From assembly GCA_024998565.1 (NCBI GenBank), contig JACOEM010000002.1:248001-312000 (forward strand): a stretch of 64,000 bases of DNA, written 5' to 3'. This document shows positions 9,362 to 17,316 of this stretch, piece after piece. This DNA is from Nitrospira sp. (lineage in GTDB: Bacteria > Nitrospirota > Nitrospiria > Nitrospirales > Nitrospiraceae). The position numbers and the translations under genes are program-made. The notes beneath the pieces were generated by a model. That model saw only the letters and a list, made by a program, of their open reading frames with translations, was not told where the DNA came from and ran no database searches. Numbering within the stretch: position 1 is the stretch's first letter; each line of letters opens with the position of its first letter.

Positions 9362-10597
9362 ATGAACATTCTCCATCTCAGCACAGAGTACAACCTGGGC
9401 GGGTCTGGCCGGGCGGCCTATCGAATTCATTCGAGCCTCATGCGGCGGGGCCATACCTCGCGTATGCTTGTTTCGGGGCTGGTGCATGGTGCTTCGGACG
9501 CGGGGCCGATTTGGGGCAGCATGTCATGGCGCGCGGCGGATTGGCTGGCGCGCCGGGCGACCGATGCCTTGAGTCTGCAGTATCTGTTCCTGCCTTCGTC
9601 CTGGCGGTTGCTGCGCCATCCCTGGTTTCAGGCTGCCGATGTCGTACAGCTTTATAATACGCACGGCGGGTATTTCAGCCATTCCGTGTTGGGCGTCGCC
9701 AGTCGGCGCAAGCCGTTTGTCTGGCGTCTGTCGGACATGTGGCCCCTGACCGGCCATTGTTGTTATTCCTATGATTGCGACCGGTGGAAAACAGGATGCG
9801 GGGCCTGCCCGTTGTTGAAGGACGAGCCTGCCTTGAGGGCGGATCGGACGGCGCTGCTGTGGCGAACGAAGCAGCGTATCTATGCCGATGCGAATGTGAC
9901 GTTGGTGGCGCCGTCGCGATGGATCGCCGGGCTGGCTGAGCAAAGCCCGCTGGTCGGGCATTGGCCGGTGCGAGTGATTCCGAACGGTCTAAACCTGAGC
10001 GTGTTTCGACCGATCGATCGAGCGTCGGCCCGAGCGGTATTAGGGCTCCCGCAAGATGAGGATCTCGTATTGTTCAGCTCCGTGGAGACGCAGGCCTATC
10101 GCAAGGGCGGCACCTTCGTCACAGAGGCTGTGAACGCCCTCAAAGGGAAAACCCGGAAGCCGTTTCGCCTGTTGGTGGTCGGGAACCGCGCCAGTGAATG
10201 GGAGACCGCCGTGACTGTGCCCGTGACGGCCATCGAGACCGTGAAAGACGACCATCTGTTGGCGATTCTCTACTCGGCGGCGGATGTGTTCGTCCATCCT
10301 GCCCTCGCGGATAATCTCCCGAACGGTGTGCTGGAAAGTCTGGCCTGCGGCACTCCGGTGGTGGCCTTCGACGTGGGTGGTGTCGGGGAAGCCGTACGAC
10401 CGATGGAGACCGGTTACCTGGCGCGCGACAAGGATGCCGGCGACCTGTCGGAGGGCATCAAGTGCCTCCTGGACGATCCTGATCTGCGGCGACGACTGCG
10501 CACACGGTGTCGTGAGGTTGCGGAAACCGAGTACGATATGGCGTTGCAAACACAACGGTTCGAGGAGTTGTATAAGACGGTGATCCATGGCCGATAG
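9362..10597 (+). CDS. Glycosyltransferase, GT4 family
   Basis: Retaining GT-B glycosyltransferase of 411 residues. The N-terminal domain begins MNILHLSTEYNLGGSGRAAY with the GG acceptor loop; the C-terminal domain carries HPALADNLPNGVLESLACG followed by TPVVAFDVGG (about residues 313-341), the donor-binding E-x7-E-like region. A Cys-rich insertion around residues 135-157 (TGHCCYSYDCDRWKTGCGAC) is typical of a GT4 subgroup. The 3' end overlaps the next methyltransferase by 11 bp. Sugar specificity cannot be read from the sequence. Confidence 0.85.
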   Translation: MNILHLSTEYNLGGSGRAAYRIHSSLMRRGHTSRMLVSGLVHGASDAGPIWGSMSWRAADWLARRATDALSLQYLFLPSSWRLLRHPWFQAADVVQLYNTHGGYFSHSVLGVASRRKPFVWRLSDMWPLTGHCCYSYDCDRWKTGCGACPLLKDEPALRADRTALLWRTKQRIYADANVTLVAPSRWIAGLAEQSPLVGHWPVRVIPNGLNLSVFRPIDRASARAVLGLPQDEDLVLFSSVETQAYRKGGTFVTEAVNALKGKTRKPFRLLVVGNRASEWETAVTVPVTAIETVKDDHLLAILYSAADVFVHPALADNLPNGVLESLACGTPVVAFDVGGVGEAVRPMETGYLARDKDAGDLSEGIKCLLDDPDLRRRLRTRCREVAETEYDMALQTQRFEELYKTVIHGR

Positions 10598-11432
10598 CCG
10601 GGCCGTGAATTTCCCCGAAACCTCCTATGGCATCGTGAAGCGGCTGCAGACGATCGAGGCATGGACGGCCGGAGTTGCGCAGCGACTGGGCACTCCATCG
10701 CTTTCGATTCTCGATTTCGGGTGCGGCACGGGCGATCATGTGACCTATCCCCTGGCCTGTCTTGGCCATCGCGTGCTGGGGGTGGACATGCATGAGCCGT
10801 CCATTCAGGAAGCACAACGAAGATATCCGCTGCCGAACCTTTTGTTTCAAACCGGCCGGCTCGAGTCGTTGATCCAGGAAGGGGTGGCCGTCGATCTGAT
10901 TATTTGTTCGGAAGTCCTCGAACATCTCCAGCAGCCACAAGACTGTCTCAGCCTCCTACGGCGTCTGTTGAAGCCGAACGGGGCGTTAATCATTACCACC
11001 CCCAACGGCTATGGATCGTATGAAATGTTCTGTCGCCTGCAACGAGGTCTGACCAGAATCGGGATCGATCAGGTGCTTCGCCGCCTGGTGCATGCGCGGC
11101 GGGCGATGCAAGCCCGATCCGTTGAGGCGGCTGCGCCGGTGCAGACCGCGCTCCAACAGGAGCAGGTCGGATTTTTAAATTTCGAATCCGGCCATGTGCA
11201 GTTTTTCCGGGTGCGGCATCTCCTGGACATATTCGCCGCGGGCGGCTTTCGCGTGACGGAACGGCAGGCCAGGACCTTTCTCTGCGGGCCGTACATCGAT
11301 GTGCTGCTGCGCGTGCCGCCGTTTCGGCAGGCGCTCTACCGATTGAACAATCGAGTTGCCGACTGGCTGCCGTTTTCGTGGTCCGCCGACTGGATGTTTC
11401 TCCTCGAGCCGGCTGAAAAGAGGATCGGGTGA
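10587..11432 (+). CDS. Class I SAM-dependent methyltransferase
   Basis: 281 residues. The SAM-binding motif I is ILDFGCGTGDH (about residues 41-51), motif II is VLGVDMHEPSI, and EVLEHL plus LLKPNGALIITTPNG form the later motifs of the methyltransferase-11/23 fold. It overlaps the upstream glycosyltransferase by 11 bp and the downstream one by 4 bp (GTGA), so it probably modifies the sugar those enzymes add, or caps the glycan. Which group is methylated is unknown. Confidence 0.82.
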   Translation: MADSRAVNFPETSYGIVKRLQTIEAWTAGVAQRLGTPSLSILDFGCGTGDHVTYPLACLGHRVLGVDMHEPSIQEAQRRYPLPNLLFQTGRLESLIQEGVAVDLIICSEVLEHLQQPQDCLSLLRRLLKPNGALIITTPNGYGSYEMFCRLQRGLTRIGIDQVLRRLVHARRAMQARSVEAAAPVQTALQQEQVGFLNFESGHVQFFRVRHLLDIFAAGGFRVTERQARTFLCGPYIDVLLRVPPFRQALYRLNNRVADWLPFSWSADWMFLLEPAEKRIG

Positions 11433-12739
11433 CGCAGGACTATCCTCGAATTCTGGTGGTGACGGGGAACAATTTCAATCTCGTGACCGGCGGCGGCATC
11501 ACGTTGACCAATCTGTTCCGCGGCTGGCCGGCTGATCGACTCGCCAATCTGCACGATGATGCGACTCCGGTGGACCGGACGGTTTGCCGGAATTTTTATC
11601 GTCTGACAGAGCAGGAAATCCGCTGGGTCTGGCCCTTCTCGCTGGTCAGACGATCGTACGGGCACTTCAAACGTCGCTCCGCCGGGACGCCGGAATCCGC
11701 CGGTACCCAAGGTGTGTCCGCAGGCACGTCCTCCATCGAGCTGGCCAGACGAGTCATCGGTGACAGCGTGCCCAAACGCGCCCACCTCACGAGCGAACTG
11801 ACGGCGTGGGTGAATGAATTTCAGCCGACGCTCCTCTATGGATTTCTGGGTTCTCTGGAGCAGGTGGATCTCACGCGGCAGCTTGCGAAGCGATGGGCGA
11901 TTCCCCTGGTGGTGCATATGATGGATGATTGGCCGGCGGTGCTGCACACCGGCGGCTTATTGGGGCCGGTCGTGGGACCCATTTTGCGTCGTGAACTGAA
12001 GGCGACGCTCCGTGAAGCCACGGCCAGGTTCGCCATCTGCGAGCAAATGTGCGAAGAATATCAGCAGCGCTATGGTTATCCTTTTCTGCCGTTTCAGAAC
12101 GCTCTGGATGTGGAACGGTGGTTGCCGGATTCTCGAACCGACTGGAAAGCGGGGACGCCGTTTGTCCTGCGCTATGTCGGATCCATCGTGCCGGACGGAC
12201 AGCGTGACAGTCTGAGAGACATCGCTCGTGCCGTTTCCCGGTTATCAGCCGACGGCATCGACGTGCAGCTCTGGATTCATTCACCGGCCCACGAGTCCGC
12301 GTATCTTCGCGACCTGTCCTCTCCGGCCGTTCGAATCGAAGGTCCGCCCGATCCTGAGTCGATCGCGCGGCTGCTGGCCGGAACGGATCTGCTGGTCCTG
12401 CCGTACAACTTCGATGCGCGAAGTGCCCGGTACATTCGGCTCTCCCTTCCGACGAAGGCGCCGGCGTATATGATTTCAGGAACGCCGATTCTAGTGTATG
12501 CTCCCGGCGACGTGGCGACCGCGCGTTATGCGACACAGGAAGGCTGGGGATATGTCGTGGCAACTCGAGGTGAAGAAGCGGTCATGTCGGCTGTTCGAAC
12601 GCTCATGCAGCATACATCGCTCCGCGAGCAGCTCGGCCGACGTGCCCGTGAGGTCGCCGTGGCGCGACATGATGCGTCGGTGGTCAAAGCTGCCTTTTGG
12701 ACGGCGCTCTGCGAAGCCTCTCGACAGAGAGGTGCTTAG
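11429..12739 (+). CDS. Glycosyltransferase, GT4-like
   Basis: 436-residue GT-B type protein starting at a GTG inside the stop of the preceding methyltransferase. The N-terminus has ILVVTGNNFNLVTGGGITLT (acceptor-side GGG loop); LRYVGSIVPDGQRDSLRDIA and DLLVLPYNFDARSARYIRLS mark the C-terminal donor domain. The donor site lacks the canonical E-x7-E and instead reads SLPTKAPAYMISGTPILVYA, as in a divergent GT4 subgroup. A low-complexity stretch rich in Gly, Thr and Ser (about residues 84-101) separates the N-terminal strands. Confidence 0.72.
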   Translation: MTQDYPRILVVTGNNFNLVTGGGITLTNLFRGWPADRLANLHDDATPVDRTVCRNFYRLTEQEIRWVWPFSLVRRSYGHFKRRSAGTPESAGTQGVSAGTSSIELARRVIGDSVPKRAHLTSELTAWVNEFQPTLLYGFLGSLEQVDLTRQLAKRWAIPLVVHMMDDWPAVLHTGGLLGPVVGPILRRELKATLREATARFAICEQMCEEYQQRYGYPFLPFQNALDVERWLPDSRTDWKAGTPFVLRYVGSIVPDGQRDSLRDIARAVSRLSADGIDVQLWIHSPAHESAYLRDLSSPAVRIEGPPDPESIARLLAGTDLLVLPYNFDARSARYIRLSLPTKAPAYMISGTPILVYAPGDVATARYATQEGWGYVVATRGEEAVMSAVRTLMQHTSLREQLGRRAREVAVARHDASVVKAAFWTALCEASRQRGA

Positions 12740-12843
12740 CGGCGGCCGGCGATCCTTGTTGCGATGTCGAGGGGAATTTCATCGGCCCACCCTGGGACTC
12801 CTTGCGCGGGGGCGGTCGTCGTGAATCGGCTCACGGTAGAGGT

Positions 12844-13650
12844 ATGAACGGGGAAGGCACGAAAGAAACTATGCGGCGATCATCAGTGCAAGAGGATAAC
12901 GAAGACGTCCGCCGGTATTGGAACCAGGAGGCTTGCGGCACCGCCCGCCCAATCGTGGGTGAGGTGCCGGAACTCAGTCGCGAGTGGTTCGAGCGGATCG
13001 AATCCTACCGCTATGAGCTGGAGCCCTTCATCCATTCGGTCGCGCAATTCACCCGTCACCACGGTCAACGTATGCTGGAGATCGGGGTCGGTGCCGGGAC
13101 CGATCATCTGCAATGGGCGCGAGCCGGCTTGGACTGCCACGGGGTCGATCTGACCGAACGGGCTATCGAGGTCACACGCGCGAGGTTGGCGTTGTATGGA
13201 TTGACCAGCCATCTGCAACGGATCGATGCTGAAATTCTTCCCTTCCCCGATCAGTCCTTCGATCTGGTCTATTCCTGGGGCGTCATTCACCATGCGGAGC
13301 ATCCCGAGCGCATCATCGCCGAAGTCCGACGAGTGCTGAAACCGAATGGCCTGTTCATCGGCATGTTGTACGGGAGACATTCACTGGTTGCCCTGAAGTT
13401 GTGGGTGAAATATGGTGTGCTCCGCGGGCGTCCTGACAGAACGCTGGCGGATGTGGTCGCCCAGCATATGGAAAGTCCCGGTACGAAGGCCTATACGCTT
13501 CGTGAAGTGCGGGAGTTGTATGGGCAGTTTTCTCAGGTGACCGCCACTCCGGTGTTGACGCCCTATGACAAGTTGCGGCTACCGGCCTGGCTGACGCAGT
13601 GGCTGCCAGCCCGATGGGGGTGGTTCATCTGCATTCATGCGGTCAAATAA
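12844..13650 (+). CDS. Class I SAM-dependent methyltransferase
   Basis: 268 residues from the ATG at 12844. The frame extends upstream to 12697 but that part overlaps the previous gene and has no family match; an ATG at 12871 is another option. Motifs: MLEIGVGAGTDHLQWARAG (SAM-binding loop, about residues 77-95), CHGVDLTERAIE, ILPFPDQSFDLVYSWGVIHH and VLKPNGLFIGML, which define a UbiE/methyltransferase-11-like enzyme. It lies in the glycosyltransferase run, about 100 bp after the previous gene, and its stop is immediately followed by the GTG of the next. A glycan methylation role is inferred. Confidence 0.8.
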   Translation: MNGEGTKETMRRSSVQEDNEDVRRYWNQEACGTARPIVGEVPELSREWFERIESYRYELEPFIHSVAQFTRHHGQRMLEIGVGAGTDHLQWARAGLDCHGVDLTERAIEVTRARLALYGLTSHLQRIDAEILPFPDQSFDLVYSWGVIHHAEHPERIIAEVRRVLKPNGLFIGMLYGRHSLVALKLWVKYGVLRGRPDRTLADVVAQHMESPGTKAYTLREVRELYGQFSQVTATPVLTPYDKLRLPAWLTQWLPARWGWFICIHAVK

Positions 13651-14826
13651 GTGGAGCAAGGACATTCGACACAAAAGATTCTGATGGCCTGCGCCAATTA
13701 CTGGACGACTCCGTTCCAAGTGGGAAGCCACCATCTGGCGCGCGGCTTCGTGAATGCCGGATGGACGGTTGGTTTCGTGTCGGATCCCATTTCTCCGCTG
13801 CATCTCCTGGGGCATGCGCGGAAAGAGCTGGCAAGCAGGTTCCAACTGTATCGACAGGGTGGCCTGTGGGATCTCGGCAAGAAACTCTGGGCCTATGTTC
13901 CGGGAGCATTGGCCACTCCTCGGAATGAGCCCCTGCTTCGCAGTCGCGCGCTTGAGCGTGGCTGGGCCCATCTGACCTGGCCGTCGGTCGGCGGGGTGGT
14001 GCGGAACCACGGCTTCGGTGATGTCGATCTCCTGTACTGCGATAGCCCCAAGCATCTGTCCTGGCTCTCTCATGTTGCTCGTGTGCGAACCGTGTTTCGC
14101 GTTGCCGATAACACCTCGGGGTTCGGACGCACGACGCCCGCCGCCCGGGCTGCCGAGCGTGAACTGGCTGCCGCCGCCGATCTGGTGGTGTACAGTGCGG
14201 AGACTTTGAAAGAGTATGTGGAAGGCCTGAAGCCTCGTCGCATGGCCCATTTGCCGAACGGTGTGAATTTTTCCCACTTTGCGAGACCTGATGTGCCCGT
14301 TCCGTCCGAGTATGCCTCGATCCGCCGTCCCGTTGCGGTCTACGCAGGCTATATGGACGCCTGGTTCGATTACGCGCTGGTGAATCAGCTTGTGGCGGCA
14401 TTGCCGGACGTCTCGTTCGTCCTCATCGGGGGAACTCCCCATGCCCATGCCAGGTTCGCGCCGGCGGCCAATTTGCATTTACTCGGGCCCCGGCCGTTTT
14501 CACGGTTGCCGGAATATTTGCGGGCTGCGGATGTGGGGCTCATTCCGTTCGACGTGCGGAACCACCCGACGTTGGTTCATAGTATCCATCCCTTGAAGCT
14601 CTATGAATATCTCGCGGCAGGGCTGCCTGTGGTCGCCACCCGTTGGCGGGAATTGGAGCGGCTGCAGAGCCCGGCGACGCTCTGCGAGTCCGCCGAGCAG
14701 TTTGTGACGGCGATCGAAGGCTGCGTCACTCGCGAGCCTCAGCGGGCGCTCTACCGCGCGTATGCGGAACAAGCCGATTGGAAACACCGCGTCTCGCGGT
14801 TGCTGCAGTTGGCGCAGTCCGGTTGA
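13651..14826 (+). CDS. Glycosyltransferase, GT4-like (TuaH type)
   Basis: 391 residues starting at a GTG that directly follows the methyltransferase stop. Features: FRVADNTSGFGRTTPAAR and AADLVVYSAETLKEY of the interdomain region, HLPNGVNFSHF, AVYAGYMDAWFDYALVNQ, and HPLKLYEYLAAGLPVVATRW (about residues 313-332), the donor-binding stretch seen in TuaH-like enzymes. No membrane segment. An alternative ATG is at 13684 (residue 12), which would remove a polar N-terminal extension. Confidence 0.75.
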   Translation: MEQGHSTQKILMACANYWTTPFQVGSHHLARGFVNAGWTVGFVSDPISPLHLLGHARKELASRFQLYRQGGLWDLGKKLWAYVPGALATPRNEPLLRSRALERGWAHLTWPSVGGVVRNHGFGDVDLLYCDSPKHLSWLSHVARVRTVFRVADNTSGFGRTTPAARAAERELAAAADLVVYSAETLKEYVEGLKPRRMAHLPNGVNFSHFARPDVPVPSEYASIRRPVAVYAGYMDAWFDYALVNQLVAALPDVSFVLIGGTPHAHARFAPAANLHLLGPRPFSRLPEYLRAADVGLIPFDVRNHPTLVHSIHPLKLYEYLAAGLPVVATRWRELERLQSPATLCESAEQFVTAIEGCVTREPQRALYRAYAEQADWKHRVSRLLQLAQSG

Positions 14827-14871
14827 CCGAGAGGAGCGTGGCGTATTCAACGAGGACCCATCACCATCGAC

Positions 14872-15942
14872 ATGCGAATGGTGCAGTCCGCGGGCATCGG
14901 GACATACCTGCAAGAACTTGTTCCACGGTTGTTCAAGGTCTTGTTCAATCCGACCTTTTGTCTGCTCGGTCAGGCTGATCTCCTCCGCGGTTTCAGCTGG
15001 ACTCAGCATCCGAATATCAGGATCATCGATTGCCGGGCGGGGATTTATTCGTTACGCGAGCAGGTTGAGCTCCCGCTGCGGATTCCCCGCGATACCACCC
15101 TCTATTGGTCCCCTCACTACAATATTCCATTGTTGTACCGAGGGCCTCTCTTGGTGACGGTCCACGACACATTTCACCTGGCGATGCCGCAATTCGTGGA
15201 CGGGTGGCATCGACGGGCCTATGCGCGCCTGATGTTTCGAGCCGTACGGGCCAAGGCGGCCGCCATTGTGTGTGTCTCTCAATTTGCCAGGGACCAACTC
15301 GTGCAGTTCATTCCCGAGGGACGGCAGGAAATCATCGTGGTGCATAACGGGGTGGATGTTTCATGGTTCGCGCCGGTGCCTGGCGGGACGCCCCACGGGA
15401 AACCCTACGTACTCTTCGTCGGAAGCGTCAAGCCGCACAAGAACCTGTCCCGTCTGCTGGAGGCATTTGCCCTGGTGCAGAAGCACATTCCGCATGACCT
15501 GGTGATTATCGGTCGCCGGGAGGGCCTCATTACCGGCGACGCGTCGGCGATGGCGATGGCCTCCGCCATGGGCGATCGAGTGATCTGTGTCGGCGAGTTG
15601 GAGCATGGAGATGAATTGCTCCGTCGCTACTATCGATACGCGGATGCCCTGGTGATGCCCTCTCTCTATGAGAGTTTCGGCCTTCCGGCACTGGAGGCGC
15701 TGGCGTCCGGCTGTCCGGTCATCGTCTCCCGCGTCGCGGGGTTACCCGAGGTCTATGGAGAAGGCGCCATGTACTGTGATCCCTACGACCCGTCCGATAT
15801 TGCGGAATGCATCCGCCTCATGGTGAGTGATCGCGGGGTGCGACAACAGTACCTCACTGCCGGGCAGGCCGTGGCCACACAGTACGATTGGGACACCACA
15901 GCAGAAAAGCTCGCTGCCGTCGTGTGCGCTGCCCGCCTGTGA
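14872..15942 (+). CDS. Glycosyltransferase, GT4 family (start uncertain)
   Basis: 356 residues from the first ATG. YVLFVGSVKPHKNLSRLLEA (about residues 180-199) and MPSLYESFGLPALEALASG (about 261-279) are strong mannosyltransferase-type GT4 marks. The N-terminus looks clipped: codons upstream of the ATG read I-T-I-D before MRM..GIGTYL, matching the usual first beta strand (I-x-ID-x-RM) of this group. No ATG, GTG or TTG exists in frame between that strand and the upstream stop at 14824; an ATT at 14845 has AGGAG at 14832-14836. The true start may therefore be non-canonical. Confidence 0.8.
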   Translation: MRMVQSAGIGTYLQELVPRLFKVLFNPTFCLLGQADLLRGFSWTQHPNIRIIDCRAGIYSLREQVELPLRIPRDTTLYWSPHYNIPLLYRGPLLVTVHDTFHLAMPQFVDGWHRRAYARLMFRAVRAKAAAIVCVSQFARDQLVQFIPEGRQEIIVVHNGVDVSWFAPVPGGTPHGKPYVLFVGSVKPHKNLSRLLEAFALVQKHIPHDLVIIGRREGLITGDASAMAMASAMGDRVICVGELEHGDELLRRYYRYADALVMPSLYESFGLPALEALASGCPVIVSRVAGLPEVYGEGAMYCDPYDPSDIAECIRLMVSDRGVRQQYLTAGQAVATQYDWDTTAEKLAAVVCAARL

Positions 15943-16083
15943 GGCGCCGATGGTGAGGCATGCCGGTCAGCCTGAACTGAACCCCATCGACCCGATATCC
16001 CTGAGGTTTCCAATGCCGGCGGGAGGACGTTCGTTCAGGGCGCACATCGACGATCTGTGGCCTGCTCGCTCGCGTGTGTGGAC

Positions 16084-17316
16084 ATGAAAAAACTTCACCT
16101 CGTGGTTCTCAGCGATTTTGGATACGTGAACGGCGGGAACGCTGCCGTGGCGTTGGCGAGTGCCAGGGGGCTCGCTCGTCGCGGTCATGCCGTGACCCTG
16201 TTGTCCGCGGTCGGGGCGACGACGCACGCCGACGATCCCGACGGGGTTCGATTGGTTTCAACCGATCAACAGGAGATTCTGACGGATTCGAACCGAATGC
16301 GAGCCATTCTTCAAGGGACGTGGAACGTCACGGCGGCCCGGATGCTTCGCGCGCTGCTTCGAGATCTCGATCCCGCCTGTACCGTGGTGCATCTCCATAG
16401 CTGGACCCAGGCCCTGTCCTCCAGTGTGGTGCGCGCCGCGTTGGCGGTAGGGGTTCGGGTTGTGTACACTATGCACGATTACTTTTCTCTGTGCCCCAAC
16501 GGGACCTTCTTCAATCATCAACAGAACGAGATCTGCCGGCTCCGGCCGATGTCGCTCTCCTGTATCGCCAGCCACTGCGACAAACGCAGCTATTCGCATA
16601 AGCTCTGGCGAATCCTGCGACAGGCGGTGCAGGCCCACCGGGGAGGGATCCCCAATCGAATTCTTGATTTCATTGCCGTCTCGCCGTTCAGTCACGCGAT
16701 CCTGGCGCCGGGTCTTCCCGCGGGGGCTCGCGTGTACCACGTCCCCAGTCCGATCGAGGTTTCACGGGACGTACCGGCCCGGGTGGCGGACAACAGGGCG
16801 TTCGTGATGGTCGGGAAGATCACACAGGGAAAGGGCGCCATTGTGTTCGCCAAGGCCGCCCGCGCGTTAGGATGTGAGGCCCTGTTCGTGGGCGACGGTC
16901 CCTGCGCTCAGGAAGTGGTGCAGGTGTATCCCCGTGCCCGTGTGACGGGATGGGTTTCCAGGGAAAAGGTGACGGAGTATCTGAAAACCGCCCGTGTGCT
17001 GGTGTTTCCCTCGTTATGGTACGAGACCGAGGGGTTGAGTGTGATTGAGGCCGCGGCGTTGGGAGTGCCGGCGATTGTGTCCGACACGTCGGCCGCGCGC
17101 ATGTCTATTGCGGACGGGGTGACGGGGTTGTGTTTTGCAGGCGCCGACGAGGCGGACTTGATTCGAGCGATGCGGACGCTCTCCGCCGACGATGCGCTCG
17201 TCGGGGCCATGGGGCAAGCCGCCCATCAGCGGTATTGGGAGAATCCGCGAACCTTAGACAGGCACGTGTCCGAGCTCGAAGCGGTCTATGAGCAGGCCTT
17301 GAGGGGACGGATATGA
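16084..17316 (+). CDS. Glycosyltransferase, GT4 family
   Basis: 410 residues from the ATG at 16084; upstream in-frame codons to 16057 encode a sequence outside the first beta strand and were excluded. N-terminus: KLHLVVLSDFGYVNGGNAAV with the GG loop. Middle: VYTMHDYFSLCPNGTFFN and a short Cys-containing segment. C-terminal donor domain: VMVGKITQGKGAIVFAKAA and FPSLWYETEGLSVIEAAALG (about residues 307-326). A 141-bp spacer precedes it, in which no gene is seen. Its stop overlaps the start of the polymerase-glycosyltransferase fusion by 4 bp (ATGA). Confidence 0.85.
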   Translation: MKKLHLVVLSDFGYVNGGNAAVALASARGLARRGHAVTLLSAVGATTHADDPDGVRLVSTDQQEILTDSNRMRAILQGTWNVTAARMLRALLRDLDPACTVVHLHSWTQALSSSVVRAALAVGVRVVYTMHDYFSLCPNGTFFNHQQNEICRLRPMSLSCIASHCDKRSYSHKLWRILRQAVQAHRGGIPNRILDFIAVSPFSHAILAPGLPAGARVYHVPSPIEVSRDVPARVADNRAFVMVGKITQGKGAIVFAKAARALGCEALFVGDGPCAQEVVQVYPRARVTGWVSREKVTEYLKTARVLVFPSLWYETEGLSVIEAAALGVPAIVSDTSAARMSIADGVTGLCFAGADEADLIRAMRTLSADDALVGAMGQAAHQRYWENPRTLDRHVSELEAVYEQALRGRI

